A program made the translations under genes and the position numbers. Positions 17,590 to 26,659 of a stretch of DNA of 57,948 nt are shown in pieces (position 1 is the stretch's first letter; each line of letters begins with the position of its first letter). The stretch comes from Mucilaginibacter flavus (GTDB lineage: Bacteria; Bacteroidota; Bacteroidia; Sphingobacteriales; Sphingobacteriaceae), in NCBI RefSeq assembly GCF_030409315.1, contig NZ_JAUFPS010000091.1, positions 1 through 57,948 on the forward strand, read 5' to 3'. Under the pieces are notes generated by a model. It did no database searches. It was not told where the DNA came from and saw only the letters and a list, made by a program, of their open reading frames with translations.

Positions 17590-17622
17590 AAGCCTTTCTG
17601 TGTAGTACCGAAAGGCTTTTAA
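17590..17622 (+). terminator. Terminator after tRNA-Arg
   Basis: AAGCCTTTC (17590-17598) pairs with GAAAGGCTT (17610-17618), followed by a T-rich run. It separates the tRNA from adk. Confidence 0.75.
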
Positions 17623-17634
17623 TTTATTACGAGC

Positions 17635-18207
17635 ATGCTAAACCTGGTATTGTTTGGTCCTCCCGGAGCCGGAAAAGGGACTCAGTCACAAAAGCTTATT
17701 GAAAAACATGGATTGATCCATTTATCAACCGGCGATCTTTTACGTGGCGAAATTGCACAGGGAACAGAACTTGGCTTAGAGGCAAAAAAGTTGATGGATG
17801 ATGGCAAGCTTGTTCCGGACGCTGTTGTAATTGGTATGATCAGCAATAAGCTGGATAGCAATAAAGAAGCTAAAGGTTTTATTTTTGATGGATTCCCCCG
17901 TACTGTTGCCCAGGCCGAAGCTTTAGATAGCTTGCTTGAAAGCAAAGAGTCTGCCATATCCGGCATGATAGCACTTGAGGTAAATGACGAGGAGTTAGAG
18001 CGTCGTTTATTGGAGCGTGGTAAGTTATCTGGACGGCCGGATGATGCCAACCCCGAAGTTATCCGTAAACGCATTGTGGAGTATAATGATAAAACTGCTC
18101 CGGTAGCTGGTTTTTACAAAGGACAGGATAAATTTAAAAGCATTAACGGAGTTGGCTCTGTTGAAGAAATCTTCACCCAGATTGGTGAAGTTGTTGAAAG
18201 CTATTAA
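17635..18207 (+). CDS. adk: Adenylate kinase
   Basis: 190 aa. P-loop GPPGAGKGTQ at the N-terminus, STGDLLRGEIAQGTELG (AMP site), FDGFPRTVAQAEAL and LLERGKLSGRPDDANPEVIRKR. The LID is the short type without the zinc-finger insert, so about 190 residues is normal for this subgroup. It catalyses ATP + AMP <=> 2 ADP in the cytoplasm. It lies just upstream of obg, separated by a palindromic reiterated spacer. Confidence 0.98.
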   Translation: MLNLVLFGPPGAGKGTQSQKLIEKHGLIHLSTGDLLRGEIAQGTELGLEAKKLMDDGKLVPDAVVIGMISNKLDSNKEAKGFIFDGFPRTVAQAEALDSLLESKESAISGMIALEVNDEELERRLLERGKLSGRPDDANPEVIRKRIVEYNDKTAPVAGFYKGQDKFKSINGVGSVEEIFTQIGEVVESY

Positions 18208-18210
18208 GTA

Positions 18211-18313
18211 ATAGTCCGAAAGTTAAGAAGACGGAAAGTCAGTAAAGTCCGGAAGTTAAGAGGAGTAATTTCTTATCTTTCGGACTTTACTGACTTTCGG
18301 ACTTTCAGACTGA
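18211..18313. repeat. Reiterated-word palindrome between adk and obg
   Basis: Words of the type CCGAAAGT / GGAAAGTCAGTAAAGTCC, starting 4 nt after the adk stop. GAAAGTCAGTAAAGTCCG (18234-18251) pairs perfectly over 18 bp with 18281-18298, and flanking words extend the stem. It ends about 20 nt before the obg ATG. Confidence 0.9.
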
Positions 18314-18330
18314 TTTAAAACGAAAAAATT

Positions 18331-19338
18331 ATGTCGCAAGGTTCCAATTTTGTTGATTATGTAAAGATCTGTTGCCGCAGTGGCCACGGAGGGGCGGGTT
18401 CTGCGCATTTACATCGTGATATATTAACCTCAAAAGGTGGTCCGGATGGTGGCGATGGTGGTCGTGGCGGTCATGTGATTGTTAAAGGCAATGCCCAGTT
18501 ATGGACCATGCTGCACCTTAAATACCGCAAACACGTTATTGCCGGCGACGGAGAATCGGGCGGAAGTTCACTACGTACCGGTAAAACCGGGCGCGATGAG
18601 ATTTTGGAAGTGCCCCTGGGTACAACCGTAAAAAATGCCGAAACAGGAGAAGTGATTTTTGAGATTACCCAGGATGGTGAAACCAAAACATTAACCCCTG
18701 GCGGTCGTGGTGGTTTGGGTAACTGGCATTTTAAAACCTCAACGCAGCAAACTCCCCGCTTTGCCCAACCCGGCGAAGATGGCAAGGAAGAATGGAATAT
18801 ATTAGAATTAAAGGTATTAGCGGATGTGGGTTTAGTAGGTTTCCCTAACGCGGGTAAATCAACTCTGCTTTCGGTAGTATCTGCTGCCAAGCCAGAAATT
18901 GCCGATTATGCCTTTACCACTTTAGTACCTAATTTGGGCATCGTATCATACCGCGATAACCGCTCATTTGTAATGGCCGATATTCCGGGTATTATTGAAG
19001 GCGCATCGCAGGGAAAAGGATTGGGTTTTAGATTTTTACGGCATATCGAGCGCAACTCGGTATTGTTATTTATGGTACCTGCCGATACTACCCGCACCAT
19101 TAAGCAGGAATACGAAATATTACTGAACGAGCTACAGGAGTACAACGATGAGCTCATGCACAAACCCCGCGTTTTAGCCGTAACCAAAATGGATATGCTT
19201 GATGATGAATTGCAAGCCGAAATGAAAAAGGAACTTCCGGAAGGCGTGCCATCTATATTCATATCATCGGTAGCGCAAAAAAACCTTACCGGATTAAAAG
19301 ATCTGCTTTGGCTTGAAATTAACAAGCAAACTGTTTAG
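18331..19338 (+). CDS. obg: GTPase Obg/CgtA
   Basis: 335 aa. The Gly-rich Obg fold (1-~158; GGPDGGDGGRGGHV, GGRGGLGNWHFKTS) is followed by a G domain with G1 GFPNAGKST (170-178), G3 DIPGIIEGA and G4 TKMD. The variable C-terminal OCT domain of some species is absent, as is usual here. Obg binds the 50S subunit and couples GTP/ppGpp state to ribosome maturation. A GC-rich hairpin at 19367-19404 follows. Confidence 0.97.
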   Translation: MSQGSNFVDYVKICCRSGHGGAGSAHLHRDILTSKGGPDGGDGGRGGHVIVKGNAQLWTMLHLKYRKHVIAGDGESGGSSLRTGKTGRDEILEVPLGTTVKNAETGEVIFEITQDGETKTLTPGGRGGLGNWHFKTSTQQTPRFAQPGEDGKEEWNILELKVLADVGLVGFPNAGKSTLLSVVSAAKPEIADYAFTTLVPNLGIVSYRDNRSFVMADIPGIIEGASQGKGLGFRFLRHIERNSVLLFMVPADTTRTIKQEYEILLNELQEYNDELMHKPRVLAVTKMDMLDDELQAEMKKELPEGVPSIFISSVAQKNLTGLKDLLWLEINKQTV

Positions 19339-19366
19339 AGGGAACAGGCTAAAAAAAATATGATAA

Positions 19367-19404
19367 CAAACGGGGAATGTCATTACTATGATGTTCCCCG
19401 TTTG
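19367..19404 (+). terminator. Hairpin 3' of obg
   Basis: CAAACGGGGAA (19367-19377) pairs with TTCCCCGTTTG (19394-19404); no long T run follows, so it may stabilise the 3' end rather than terminate alone. The rest of the 443-bp spacer 19339-19781 has one DnaA-box-like TGTGGAAAA (19510-19518) and a 34-codon Cys-rich open frame at 19603-19707; nothing else is recognised. Confidence 0.6.
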
Positions 19405-19781
19405 CTATAAACAACTTGAAAAAAGCTTTCTGCCTTAAGCTTTTAGCCTTCAGCTCAACAAACAATTTAGTCTGACATAAAAAAATATATCCGTCACCCA
19501 GCGTATCAATGTGGAAAAGTTGATAACTGGGGAAAATTTACGGGCGATATTTGATTTGGGTTTATGTAATTTGCGCGAGAAAAGCGATAAGAATATCAAT
19601 ATATGCGCTGCGAACTTAAAGCCTGTGCGTGCAAATTATATCAAACGGTTTGTAATGAACACAATGGCCACGCTTTTTTAAAAAGTATGTCAATATTTTT
19701 AACTTAAATGAGAACTTTTTTTTCAACCGTTTCGTATAATGGTTAACGATAAAAATGAACTGATTTAAATAATACGTTAGT

Positions 19782-20885
19782 ATGGTTGAACTTTTACATT
19801 CGTCTCATTTTATTTACAATATATTAATAGTAGTGTTTTCAACCCTGATTACACTAATCTCTATCCCCTCTATTCTGCATGTTGCGCGTTCCAGACACCT
19901 TTATGATGATGTAGGCCATTTCAGAAAACAGCATGATCATGGTATTCCGCGTTTGGGTGGGGTTGCTATTTTTGTGAGTTTTACCATTACTATACTGTTA
20001 TTTAGTATTATTGATAAAGCGTTACCCATAAGCTACCTCCTCATTGCCTGTATTATCCTGTTCACCATGGGTTTAAAGGATGATTTATCGGGTGTAAACT
20101 CAAGCACTAAATTTCTTATTCAGTTTGTGGTAGCCGCTATTTTGGTGTTGCTTGGCGATATCCGTATTACAAGTATGTACGGTGTTTTTGGCATTTTTAC
20201 TTTGCCTTATGTACCAAGCGCTATATTTTCTATTTTGCTTATCATGTTGGTTGTTAATTCGTTTAACCTCATAGATGGGATAGATGGACTGGCAGCCGTA
20301 ACCGGAATTATTGTTAACAGCACATTTGCCGCCCTGTTTATTTATCTTAAACAATATGAGCTTGCCGCTATTTCATTTGCCATGGTGGGCGCTATAACCG
20401 GCTTTTTACGATATAATATAACTCCCGCCAAAATATTTATGGGGGATACCGGCGCTTTACTAATTGGCCTAATATCGGCAGTAATGGCTATAAAGTTTAT
20501 TGAGGTGAGCAAAATTGCAAATGCTGGGGTACCTGTAATTAATTGCGTGCCTGCATTAACCATAGCTATATTAATAGGACCGGTATTTGATACGTTAAGG
20601 GTTTTTACCTTACGGATAGCAAGCGGTAAATCGCCCTTTGAGGCCGATAGAAACCATATACATCACCGCATTTTAGGGCTTGGCCTTAATCATTTGCAAA
20701 CAACTATATGCCTGTCATTGATCAATTTGCTATCTATAGGGACGGTGTTTGTTTTTAGTGGTTTAAATAATTCCCTGCTTATAGTACTTATTCTTTCAGT
20801 TTCCATTATTGCCAACTGGATCATCACATTTAGTTTACGCTCTAAAGAGCGCGATCGCATAGCACTCCGTAATTTTTTCGCGTAA
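19782..20885 (+). CDS. WecA/MraY-family glycosyl-1-phosphate transferase
   Basis: 367 aa, about 10-11 membrane helices. It has the family motifs: MGLKDDLSG (Mg/uridine site), NLIDGIDGLA, FMGDTGALLIG and the cytoplasmic DRNHIHHRILGLG. It should transfer a sugar-1-phosphate from a UDP-sugar to undecaprenyl phosphate, the first step of a glycan other than peptidoglycan, since a separate MraY lies in the dcw cluster. This is WecA/TagO-like; the sugar cannot be read. No other glycan genes are adjacent. Confidence 0.9.
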   Translation: MVELLHSSHFIYNILIVVFSTLITLISIPSILHVARSRHLYDDVGHFRKQHDHGIPRLGGVAIFVSFTITILLFSIIDKALPISYLLIACIILFTMGLKDDLSGVNSSTKFLIQFVVAAILVLLGDIRITSMYGVFGIFTLPYVPSAIFSILLIMLVVNSFNLIDGIDGLAAVTGIIVNSTFAALFIYLKQYELAAISFAMVGAITGFLRYNITPAKIFMGDTGALLIGLISAVMAIKFIEVSKIANAGVPVINCVPALTIAILIGPVFDTLRVFTLRIASGKSPFEADRNHIHHRILGLGLNHLQTTICLSLINLLSIGTVFVFSGLNNSLLIVLILSVSIIANWIITFSLRSKERDRIALRNFFA

Positions 20886-20957
20886 CTATTTAAGCTAACC
20901 TATAGTAGTTACAAAGTCATTACCTTTTCATTTCTTCAAATAACCATCCATCTTCAT

Positions 20958-20965
20958 TAACTTTG
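20958..20965 (+). promoter_or_regulatory. -7 element of gap promoter
   Basis: TAACTTTG fits TAnnTTTG, 23 nt before the gap ATG. No good TTTG lies upstream at the normal distance, so the promoter call is tentative. Confidence 0.4.
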
Positions 20966-20988
20966 CTGTTGTTATAAAACATGCACCA

Positions 20989-21990
20989 ATGAAGATTGCT
21001 ATAAATGGTTTTGGCCGTATCGGTCGTATATTTTTGAGGAACGTTTTGGCCCGGCCAGGTATTGAGGTTGTGGCTATTAATGATTTGGCAGATACCCAAA
21101 CACTCGCCCATTTATTTAAATATGATTCTGTTCATCGTGGCTTTAAAGGCGAAGTTACTTTTGACGCCGACAATCTTTTCATCAACGGAAAACAAATTAA
21201 AGTACTTGCCCAGCGCGATCCGCTTGCATTGCCTTGGAGGGATTTGGGTATCGACCTGGTAATTGAATCAACCGGTAAATTCACTTCAAAAAAAGACGCC
21301 CAGATGCATCTTGATGCCGGTGCTAAACAGGTGATTATATCGGCTCCATCGGGTGATAAAAGTGTACCTACCGTAGTGCTTGCCGTTAATGATGAAGAGG
21401 TTGATCTATCGGCACCAATATTATCCAATGCTTCATGCACCACAAATAATGTGGCCGCCATGGTTAAAATACTCGATGAAAACTGGGGCATTATTGATGG
21501 CTATATTACCACAGTGCACTCCATGACCGGCGATCAAAACTTACATGACGCCCCGCATAAGGATTTGAGACGGGCAAGGGCAGCGTCGGCCTCAATTATC
21601 CCCACCACAACAGGTGCTGCAAAAGCTATTACAGCTATATTCCCTCATTTGGATGGTAAACTGGGCGGCGCGGGGATCAGGGTGCCTGTGCTTAATGGTT
21701 CATTAACCGATTTTACCTGTAGTCTTAAAAAACTGCCAACTATTGCCCAAATCAATGAGGCGTTTAAGCGGGCTGCCTATGGACCAATGAAAAACGTATT
21801 GGAGTATACCGAAGACCCTATTGTATCAACCGATATATTAGACAACCCGCATAGTTGTATTTTTGATGCCCAACTCACCTCCATTGTTGGCGGCCTGGTA
21901 AAAGTAGTTGGCTGGTACGATAACGAAATGGGTTACAGCAGCCGCCTTGCCGATTTGGTAGAAAAGATATCGGTACTTGAAAAAGTATAA
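20989..21990 (+). CDS. gap: Glyceraldehyde-3-phosphate dehydrogenase, type I
   Basis: 333 aa. INGFGRIGR (NAD site), SNASCTTNNVA with catalytic C150, HSMTGDQNLHDAPHKDLRRARAAS and NEMGYSSRLADL are all intact. It oxidises glyceraldehyde-3-phosphate to 1,3-bisphosphoglycerate. pgk, the next enzyme of glycolysis, is 1.3 kb downstream but separated by a lipoprotein and a GNAT gene, so the two are not one operon. The gap stop and the following minus-strand stop are 1 nt apart. Confidence 0.97.
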   Translation: MKIAINGFGRIGRIFLRNVLARPGIEVVAINDLADTQTLAHLFKYDSVHRGFKGEVTFDADNLFINGKQIKVLAQRDPLALPWRDLGIDLVIESTGKFTSKKDAQMHLDAGAKQVIISAPSGDKSVPTVVLAVNDEEVDLSAPILSNASCTTNNVAAMVKILDENWGIIDGYITTVHSMTGDQNLHDAPHKDLRRARAASASIIPTTTGAAKAITAIFPHLDGKLGGAGIRVPVLNGSLTDFTCSLKKLPTIAQINEAFKRAAYGPMKNVLEYTEDPIVSTDILDNPHSCIFDAQLTSIVGGLVKVVGWYDNEMGYSSRLADLVEKISVLEKV

Positions 21991-21991
21991 C

Positions 21992-22600
21992 TTAATTTCC
22001 TTTTGAGTATACCAGCGCGGCGGTAGTTACTACCGGTGTAGTGTTTTTCTTATCGTAATAATAATAAGTTGAGAAGCTGATTTTATCAGTTGTAACTGCT
22101 GTCACATTGTTTTGTGCTTCTGTTGCCAATTGCGCTAATTTGTATGCTTTATAAAATATAAAATCGCGTTTTACAACCAGCTTGGTGAATTTTGTGCCAT
22201 CAACTGTTACTGTAGTAGCGGTAATGAACGGGGGGTTGTTGTTCATGTTATCGTCAACAGAATTGTAGCGGTAAACTTTGTCTTCATTTAAAACTTTATA
22301 GTCATAAACGGTTAACCCCGATTTGCTAAAATCTTCTTTTAAATGTAAGGCCGATGCTTTTTGATAGTCTGTAGGGTTAACCAATAAAGTAGCGGTTTCA
22401 TGAAAGGTTAAATACAAGGTATCGTGCTTAACAGTTGTAACCACAGATTGATCTGCAATATCAAATTTTACAGCGTATGAACCTGCTGAGTTATCTGTAG
22501 TAGGAGTTGTTGGTGTTGGGTTGTTATCGGATATTTTGTGACATCCCGAGAAAATGACGGCTAATACTAATATGCTGATATATTTGTTCATGTTGTTCAT
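21992..22600 (-). CDS. Hypothetical lipoprotein
   Basis: 202 aa from the ATG at 22600 (22591 also possible). MNNMNKYISILVLAVIFSGC ends in a lipobox Cys, then a Thr/Pro-rich linker (NPTPTTPTTDNS). The rest is beta-rich (VKHDTLYLTFHETATLL, FTKLVVKRDF). I do not recognise the family. It is convergent with gap with a 1-nt spacer and has no partner. Confidence 0.7.
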   Translation of the reverse strand: MNNMNKYISILVLAVIFSGCHKISDNNPTPTTPTTDNSAGSYAVKFDIADQSVVTTVKHDTLYLTFHETATLLVNPTDYQKASALHLKEDFSKSGLTVYDYKVLNEDKVYRYNSVDDNMNNNPPFITATTVTVDGTKFTKLVVKRDFIFYKAYKLAQLATEAQNNVTAVTTDKISFSTYYYYDKKNTTPVVTTAALVYSKGN

Positions 22601-22780
22601 TGCGCTTAATACATGTTGCAACGAGCAATAAATATGCCTTTTGTTGGTGTTTGGTATCAAATAAACATAAAAGGTTTAAAGCTGGCACAACCAAAGCTGC
22701 TATTTTTCGTATAAGGTTGCTTTTTAAAAAGCAGGCCGTTGTATAAGCAGAGCCACTTAGGGAAATAATTACCCCATTTT

Positions 22781-23215
22781 ATGATAAAATTTATAGAAGT
22801 TGAGAATCTTTTGCCCATCCGTAACACAGTTTTACGAGAAGGGCGACTAACATTGGATGAATGCCGTTTTCCCACTGATAAAATTGAAGGCGCGTTTCAC
22901 CTGGGGTATTATGTTGATGAAGAATTGGCATGCATCGTGTCGTTCCACCCGCAGCCTTATGACAAATTTGGTCCTAACGGTTATCAATTACGCGGTATGG
23001 CTACAACCGAAAAATACCGCGGGCAGGGCATAGGCAACCAATTGGTAAATTTCGCGCTTACTTATCTGCGTGGGCAAAAAGTAAATTACGTTTGGTGCAA
23101 TGCCCGTAAAAAAGCTGTGCCGTTTTATCATAACACTGCTTTTGAGATCGTATCGACCGAGTTTGAAGTGCCTGGCATTGGCCCTCATTATGTGATGTAT
23201 GTTAAATTAAGATGA
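22781..23215 (+). CDS. GNAT-family N-acetyltransferase
   Basis: 144 aa. LRGMATTEKYRGQGIGNQLVNFAL holds the acetyl-CoA pyrophosphate motif R/Q-x-x-G-x-G/A (RGQGIG). VWCNARKKAVPFYHNTAFEIVS is the usual C-terminal motif B. Its substrate (small amine, amino acid or protein N-terminus) cannot be told. It stands alone 100 nt upstream of pgk on the same strand. Confidence 0.85.
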   Translation: MIKFIEVENLLPIRNTVLREGRLTLDECRFPTDKIEGAFHLGYYVDEELACIVSFHPQPYDKFGPNGYQLRGMATTEKYRGQGIGNQLVNFALTYLRGQKVNYVWCNARKKAVPFYHNTAFEIVSTEFEVPGIGPHYVMYVKLR

Positions 23216-23315
23216 AATAACAGGGCCGCCGAAACACCTTTTTTACTTTTGTGTTCAGAATTTAGAATAAAATGCTGAATTTGCGCGCCTTACATAAAAC
23301 GACCATATAAATCAT

Positions 23316-24506
23316 ATGAAAACCGTAGATCAAATTAGTTTTGCAGGCAAAAGAGCTCTTATCAGGGTTGATTTTAACGTGCCTTTGGATAAAGATTATA
23401 CTATTACAGATGATAACCGGATGACAGCCGCGTTGCCAACTATAAAAAAGATATTAAAAGATGGCGGTAAAGTTATCTTAATGTCGCACCTGGGCAGGCC
23501 TAAAAACGGACCTACTGAAGAGTTTTCTTTAAAACACTTGGTTCCGCATCTGTCGGATCTGTTGGGTCAGCAGGTTGAGTTTGCTGATGATTGCATTGGC
23601 GAACAAGCCGTTGAAAAATCAAAAAACTTAGGCAATGGCGAAGTTTTATTATTAGAAAACCTTCGTTTTTATAAAGAAGAAGAAAAAGGCGATGTAGCTT
23701 TTGCAGAAAAACTGGCAAAATTAGGCGATATCTACGTAAACGACGCTTTTGGTACAGCACACCGTGCGCATGCATCTACAGCTATCATCGCGCAGTTTTT
23801 CCCTGAAGCCAAATATTTTGGCTACCTGATGGCCGGCGAATTAGCCAATGCCGAAAAAATCCTTAACGGTGCCGATAAACCTTTCACCGCTATTATGGGT
23901 GGTTCTAAAGTTTCTGATAAAATTTTATTGATCGAAAAATTATTGGATAAGGTAGATAACCTGATCATCGGTGGTGGTATGGCTTACACATTTGCTAAGG
24001 CAGATGGTGGCAACATTGGTACCTCATTGGTTGAAGCCGATAAACTTAATCTGGCAATTGAGCTTAGGCAAAAAGCAAAAGATAAAGGTGTAAACCTGTA
24101 TTTACCGGTTGATAACGTTATTGCCGATGCTTTTTCAAACGAAGCTAAAACCGGTGTTGCCAAAACGGGCGAAATTCCTGACAACTGGATGGGCCTGGAT
24201 ATCGGCCCCGAAACCGTAAAATTATTCAGCAAGGTTGTTGAAGAATCAAAAACCATTTTATGGAATGGTCCGATGGGTGTATTTGAAATGGAATCGTTTT
24301 TAGTAGGTACCAAAGCTATTGCCGAGGCGGTAGTTAAAGCGACAGAAAATGGCGCGTTTTCATTAATTGGTGGTGGCGATTCTGCAGCCGCGGTTGCTAA
24401 ATTTAACCTTACCGACGAAGTTAGCTATGTATCAACAGGTGGTGGTGCTCTGTTGGAGTACATGGAAGGTAAAGAACTACCCGGCGTAAAAGCAATTAAC
24501 GAATAA
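23316..24506 (+). CDS. pgk: Phosphoglycerate kinase
   Basis: 396 aa. RVDFNVPLDKDY, MSHLGRPKNG, LLLENLRFYKEEEKGD, NDAFGTAHRAHAS, GGSKVSDKI, WNGPMGVFEM and IGGGDSAAAV are the conserved substrate and nucleotide sites. It makes ATP from 1,3-bisphosphoglycerate in the cytoplasm. A -7-like TACTTTTG lies at 23244-23251. A strong terminator follows. Confidence 0.98.
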   Translation: MKTVDQISFAGKRALIRVDFNVPLDKDYTITDDNRMTAALPTIKKILKDGGKVILMSHLGRPKNGPTEEFSLKHLVPHLSDLLGQQVEFADDCIGEQAVEKSKNLGNGEVLLLENLRFYKEEEKGDVAFAEKLAKLGDIYVNDAFGTAHRAHASTAIIAQFFPEAKYFGYLMAGELANAEKILNGADKPFTAIMGGSKVSDKILLIEKLLDKVDNLIIGGGMAYTFAKADGGNIGTSLVEADKLNLAIELRQKAKDKGVNLYLPVDNVIADAFSNEAKTGVAKTGEIPDNWMGLDIGPETVKLFSKVVEESKTILWNGPMGVFEMESFLVGTKAIAEAVVKATENGAFSLIGGGDSAAAVAKFNLTDEVSYVSTGGGALLEYMEGKELPGVKAINE

Positions 24507-24528
24507 TATTTTTGTTAAAAGATAAAAG

Positions 24529-24563
24529 AAAGTTCGACCTGTAAAACGGTTGAACTTTTTTGT
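24529..24563 (+). terminator. Terminator of pgk
   Basis: AAAGTTCGACC (24529-24539) pairs with GGTTGAACTTT (24548-24558), followed by TTTTGTTTT. Confidence 0.85.
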
Positions 24564-24578
24564 TTTAAAGCATTTTTA

Positions 24579-24998
24579 ATGATCATCAGGAATTTTATTG
24601 AAAGCGATAGGGAAACACTCCGCAATATTTACCTGGTAAGCCGTAAGCAAACATTTACCTGGTTTGATACATCGGGCTATACTTTAGCCGATTTTGATAA
24701 AGATACGCAAGGCGAGCAAATTATGGTGGCCGATAAAGAAGGCGCGGTTATAGGTTTTGTATCCTGCTGGCAGCCCGATGATTTTATACACCATTTATTT
24801 GTGCACCCCGCTTACATAAGCCATGGCGTGGGTAAAGCCCTTTTAAATGCAGCTGTAGCCGCGCTCAATAAACCGGTTACCCTAAAATGCCTTACCCGCA
24901 ATGAATATGCGCTGGCGTTTTATCGCTCGCATGGTTGGCAAATTGAAGAAAAAGGGGAGGGAAAGCCGGGGGATTATTTTTTGATGAGTTATAGCTAA
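24579..24998 (+). CDS. GNAT-family N-acetyltransferase
   Basis: 139 aa. IIRNFIESDRETLRNIYL opens the fold. HHLFVHPAYISHGVGKALLNAA carries the acetyl-CoA loop (SHGVGKA), and LTRNEYALAFYRSHGWQIEEKGEG is motif B. Cytoplasmic, substrate unknown. It starts just past the pgk terminator and ends in a terminator shared with the convergent GH18 gene. Confidence 0.87.
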   Translation: MIIRNFIESDRETLRNIYLVSRKQTFTWFDTSGYTLADFDKDTQGEQIMVADKEGAVIGFVSCWQPDDFIHHLFVHPAYISHGVGKALLNAAVAALNKPVTLKCLTRNEYALAFYRSHGWQIEEKGEGKPGDYFLMSYS

Positions 24999-25002
24999 CA
25001 AC

Positions 25003-25042
25003 AAAGCGGGGCTTCCCAACCAGGAAAGCCCCGCTTTTGTTT
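25003..25042. terminator. Bidirectional terminator
   Basis: AAAGCGGGGCTT (25003-25014) pairs with AAGCCCCGCTTT (25026-25037), with A and T runs on the two sides. It serves the GNAT gene and the convergent GH18 gene, whose stop it touches. Confidence 0.92.
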
Positions 25043-26281
25043 TTAGTTTATTTTAACCGACGATACCACATCATTCGCGTTTGGCGATAGCGTGGTAAAG
25101 TTGGTGGTATTTGACGTCAACGTCCACGAAGTACCGGTAAAATTATCGTTGCTGTACATCGTTACCGACCATCCGCTCGGAACTTTCATTGACGATGCCC
25201 AATCATTCACAAAACCATAGGCCTGCAGTTGCGCCAGTGTATAACTGCCTTTGGGGATGGCGCCGGTGGCCGTGCCGGTATAATTTATATCCTGGTAAAA
25301 GTTTACGCCGGCGGCGGGTGTGCCGGTATTAAAAGTGGTAGCCTTGCCATAAAGCGCGTTAGATACGCTGCTTAAATAGGTGTGCGAGTCGGCATTGGGC
25401 AGGTTATAATATAGGTAGATGCCATAATTGTTATTTACAGTTTGGGTGGCCAATGATGCTGCGGTTGATGAACTGGTACTTTGGATATCAATAGCCGCGG
25501 GCCCAAGATTACTGGCCGCAAGGCCCGGTACGCTTGGTACCGAATAAGTGCCGTAAATGGCGTTCCAGCTATAGTCAACCTTTGAGCCTACAGTTACCCC
25601 GTTATAACTTAAACGTGAAGCAGCGGGGCCGTAAAAGTAAAACGAGATGATTTTAGTAGGCATAAGCTGGCGCAAAGCCGTAACCAGGTAAACAAAGGAA
25701 CTTGAATTAGGCTGCCCGGTACCGTTGGTGCCATAATCGGCATATTCATCGTCAAAGTCGATACCATCAAGACCGTAGGTAGTAACCGCGTTGGCAAGCA
25801 ATTGCGCGTAGGCGTTAGCCGAAGCCTGATCTGGGAAATTGCTGATCCCTGCGCCCTGGTGGTTGCCTAAAATAGATAATAACACTTTAATTCCCTTGGC
25901 CTGTAAAGGCTGAATATAAGTGGCCTTATTGCTGAGCACATTGGTGACCTGGGTATTAAAAAATAATTCGGCTTTTTGAGTGGTAGTGTTATAATTGATA
26001 TTAGCCGCGAAAATAATGGCAATATCAAACAGTTGCTGGCCGGTTGAAAGATAATAATTGCCCACATTACGGATATCATTATTGTTAACCTCCACGTAGC
26101 AAACACCTTTAGGACCGCTTACCCCAATGGCATTGGTACTTAATTTGCTTGTTGAAGCTGGTTTAACAGATTCGACTGGTACAGGCGCTTCCCCTTTTTT
26201 ACAGGCCGATGTGATGAGCATTAGCGAGCCAAAAAAGACTGATAAGGTTTTAGTTACTGAAGAATTAAAGTTTGTTCTCAT
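25043..26281 (-). CDS. GH18 glycosidase lipoprotein with beta/gamma-crystallin domain
   Basis: 412 aa. A signal ends SLMLITSAC (C27, lipobox-like). The TIM-barrel has LDGIDFDDEYADYG, which fits the GH18 catalytic D-x-x-D-x-D-x-E with the Glu as acid. This is the endo-beta-N-acetylglucosaminidase (EndoF/H-like) branch rather than a chitinase (inference from size). From about residue 325 a beta/gamma-crystallin domain follows, with two Greek-key motifs each ending in the Ca-binding form N-D-x-x-S-S: NDWASS and NDVVSS. It probably acts on N-glycans or chitin at the cell surface, the crystallin unit binding Ca or glycans. Confidence 0.88.
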   Translation of the reverse strand: MRTNFNSSVTKTLSVFFGSLMLITSACKKGEAPVPVESVKPASTSKLSTNAIGVSGPKGVCYVEVNNNDIRNVGNYYLSTGQQLFDIAIIFAANINYNTTTQKAELFFNTQVTNVLSNKATYIQPLQAKGIKVLLSILGNHQGAGISNFPDQASANAYAQLLANAVTTYGLDGIDFDDEYADYGTNGTGQPNSSSFVYLVTALRQLMPTKIISFYFYGPAASRLSYNGVTVGSKVDYSWNAIYGTYSVPSVPGLAASNLGPAAIDIQSTSSSTAASLATQTVNNNYGIYLYYNLPNADSHTYLSSVSNALYGKATTFNTGTPAAGVNFYQDINYTGTATGAIPKGSYTLAQLQAYGFVNDWASSMKVPSGWSVTMYSNDNFTGTSWTLTSNTTNFTTLSPNANDVVSSVKIN

Positions 26282-26610
26282 AAAGTAATTGTTTTTGTTA
26301 ATGAATAAATAGGATTATATAAAGACTTTTTTCAGCGGGCATACAAAGGCCATAGCTCTTTAAGTTTAGCATCATCTTTTATTTATCTTATTTAGGTAGC
26401 ATGCTTACAATTGGGGCGTTGCAAACAGTGGTTTATTGGTTTATATAGTTAAGACAACTAAACAGGGGAAATTGCCTACAGGTTTTAATTTTTATTTTAT
26501 AAAAATTAAACATCGGTTAATAAAAAATAGCTTCGTAGTTTATTTTGAAAATTGCTGAATCGTCCCTATGTAACAATGCCGAGGTTTTTAATTATTAGGG
26601 TGTGGGCCGG

Positions 26611-26640
26611 TTTGCCCATTTTGTTTTATTCAGTACTTTT
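26611..26640 (+). promoter_or_regulatory. Promoter of the CocE-type gene
   Basis: TTTG (26611-26614), 19-nt spacer, TACTTTT (26634-26640), one base off TAnnTTTG. It lies in the 378-bp divergent spacer 26282-26659, where I see no other gene. Confidence 0.55.
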
Positions 26641-26659
26641 AGGGAACTATTAACATTTT

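Noticed and set aside
19501..19560. Replication origin near the DnaA-box-like TGTGGAAAA
   Set aside because: Only one box, no AT-rich unwinding region and no dnaA or other origin-linked gene nearby.
21992..24506. gap-pgk operon
   Set aside because: A minus-strand lipoprotein gene lies between the two, so they cannot share a transcript.
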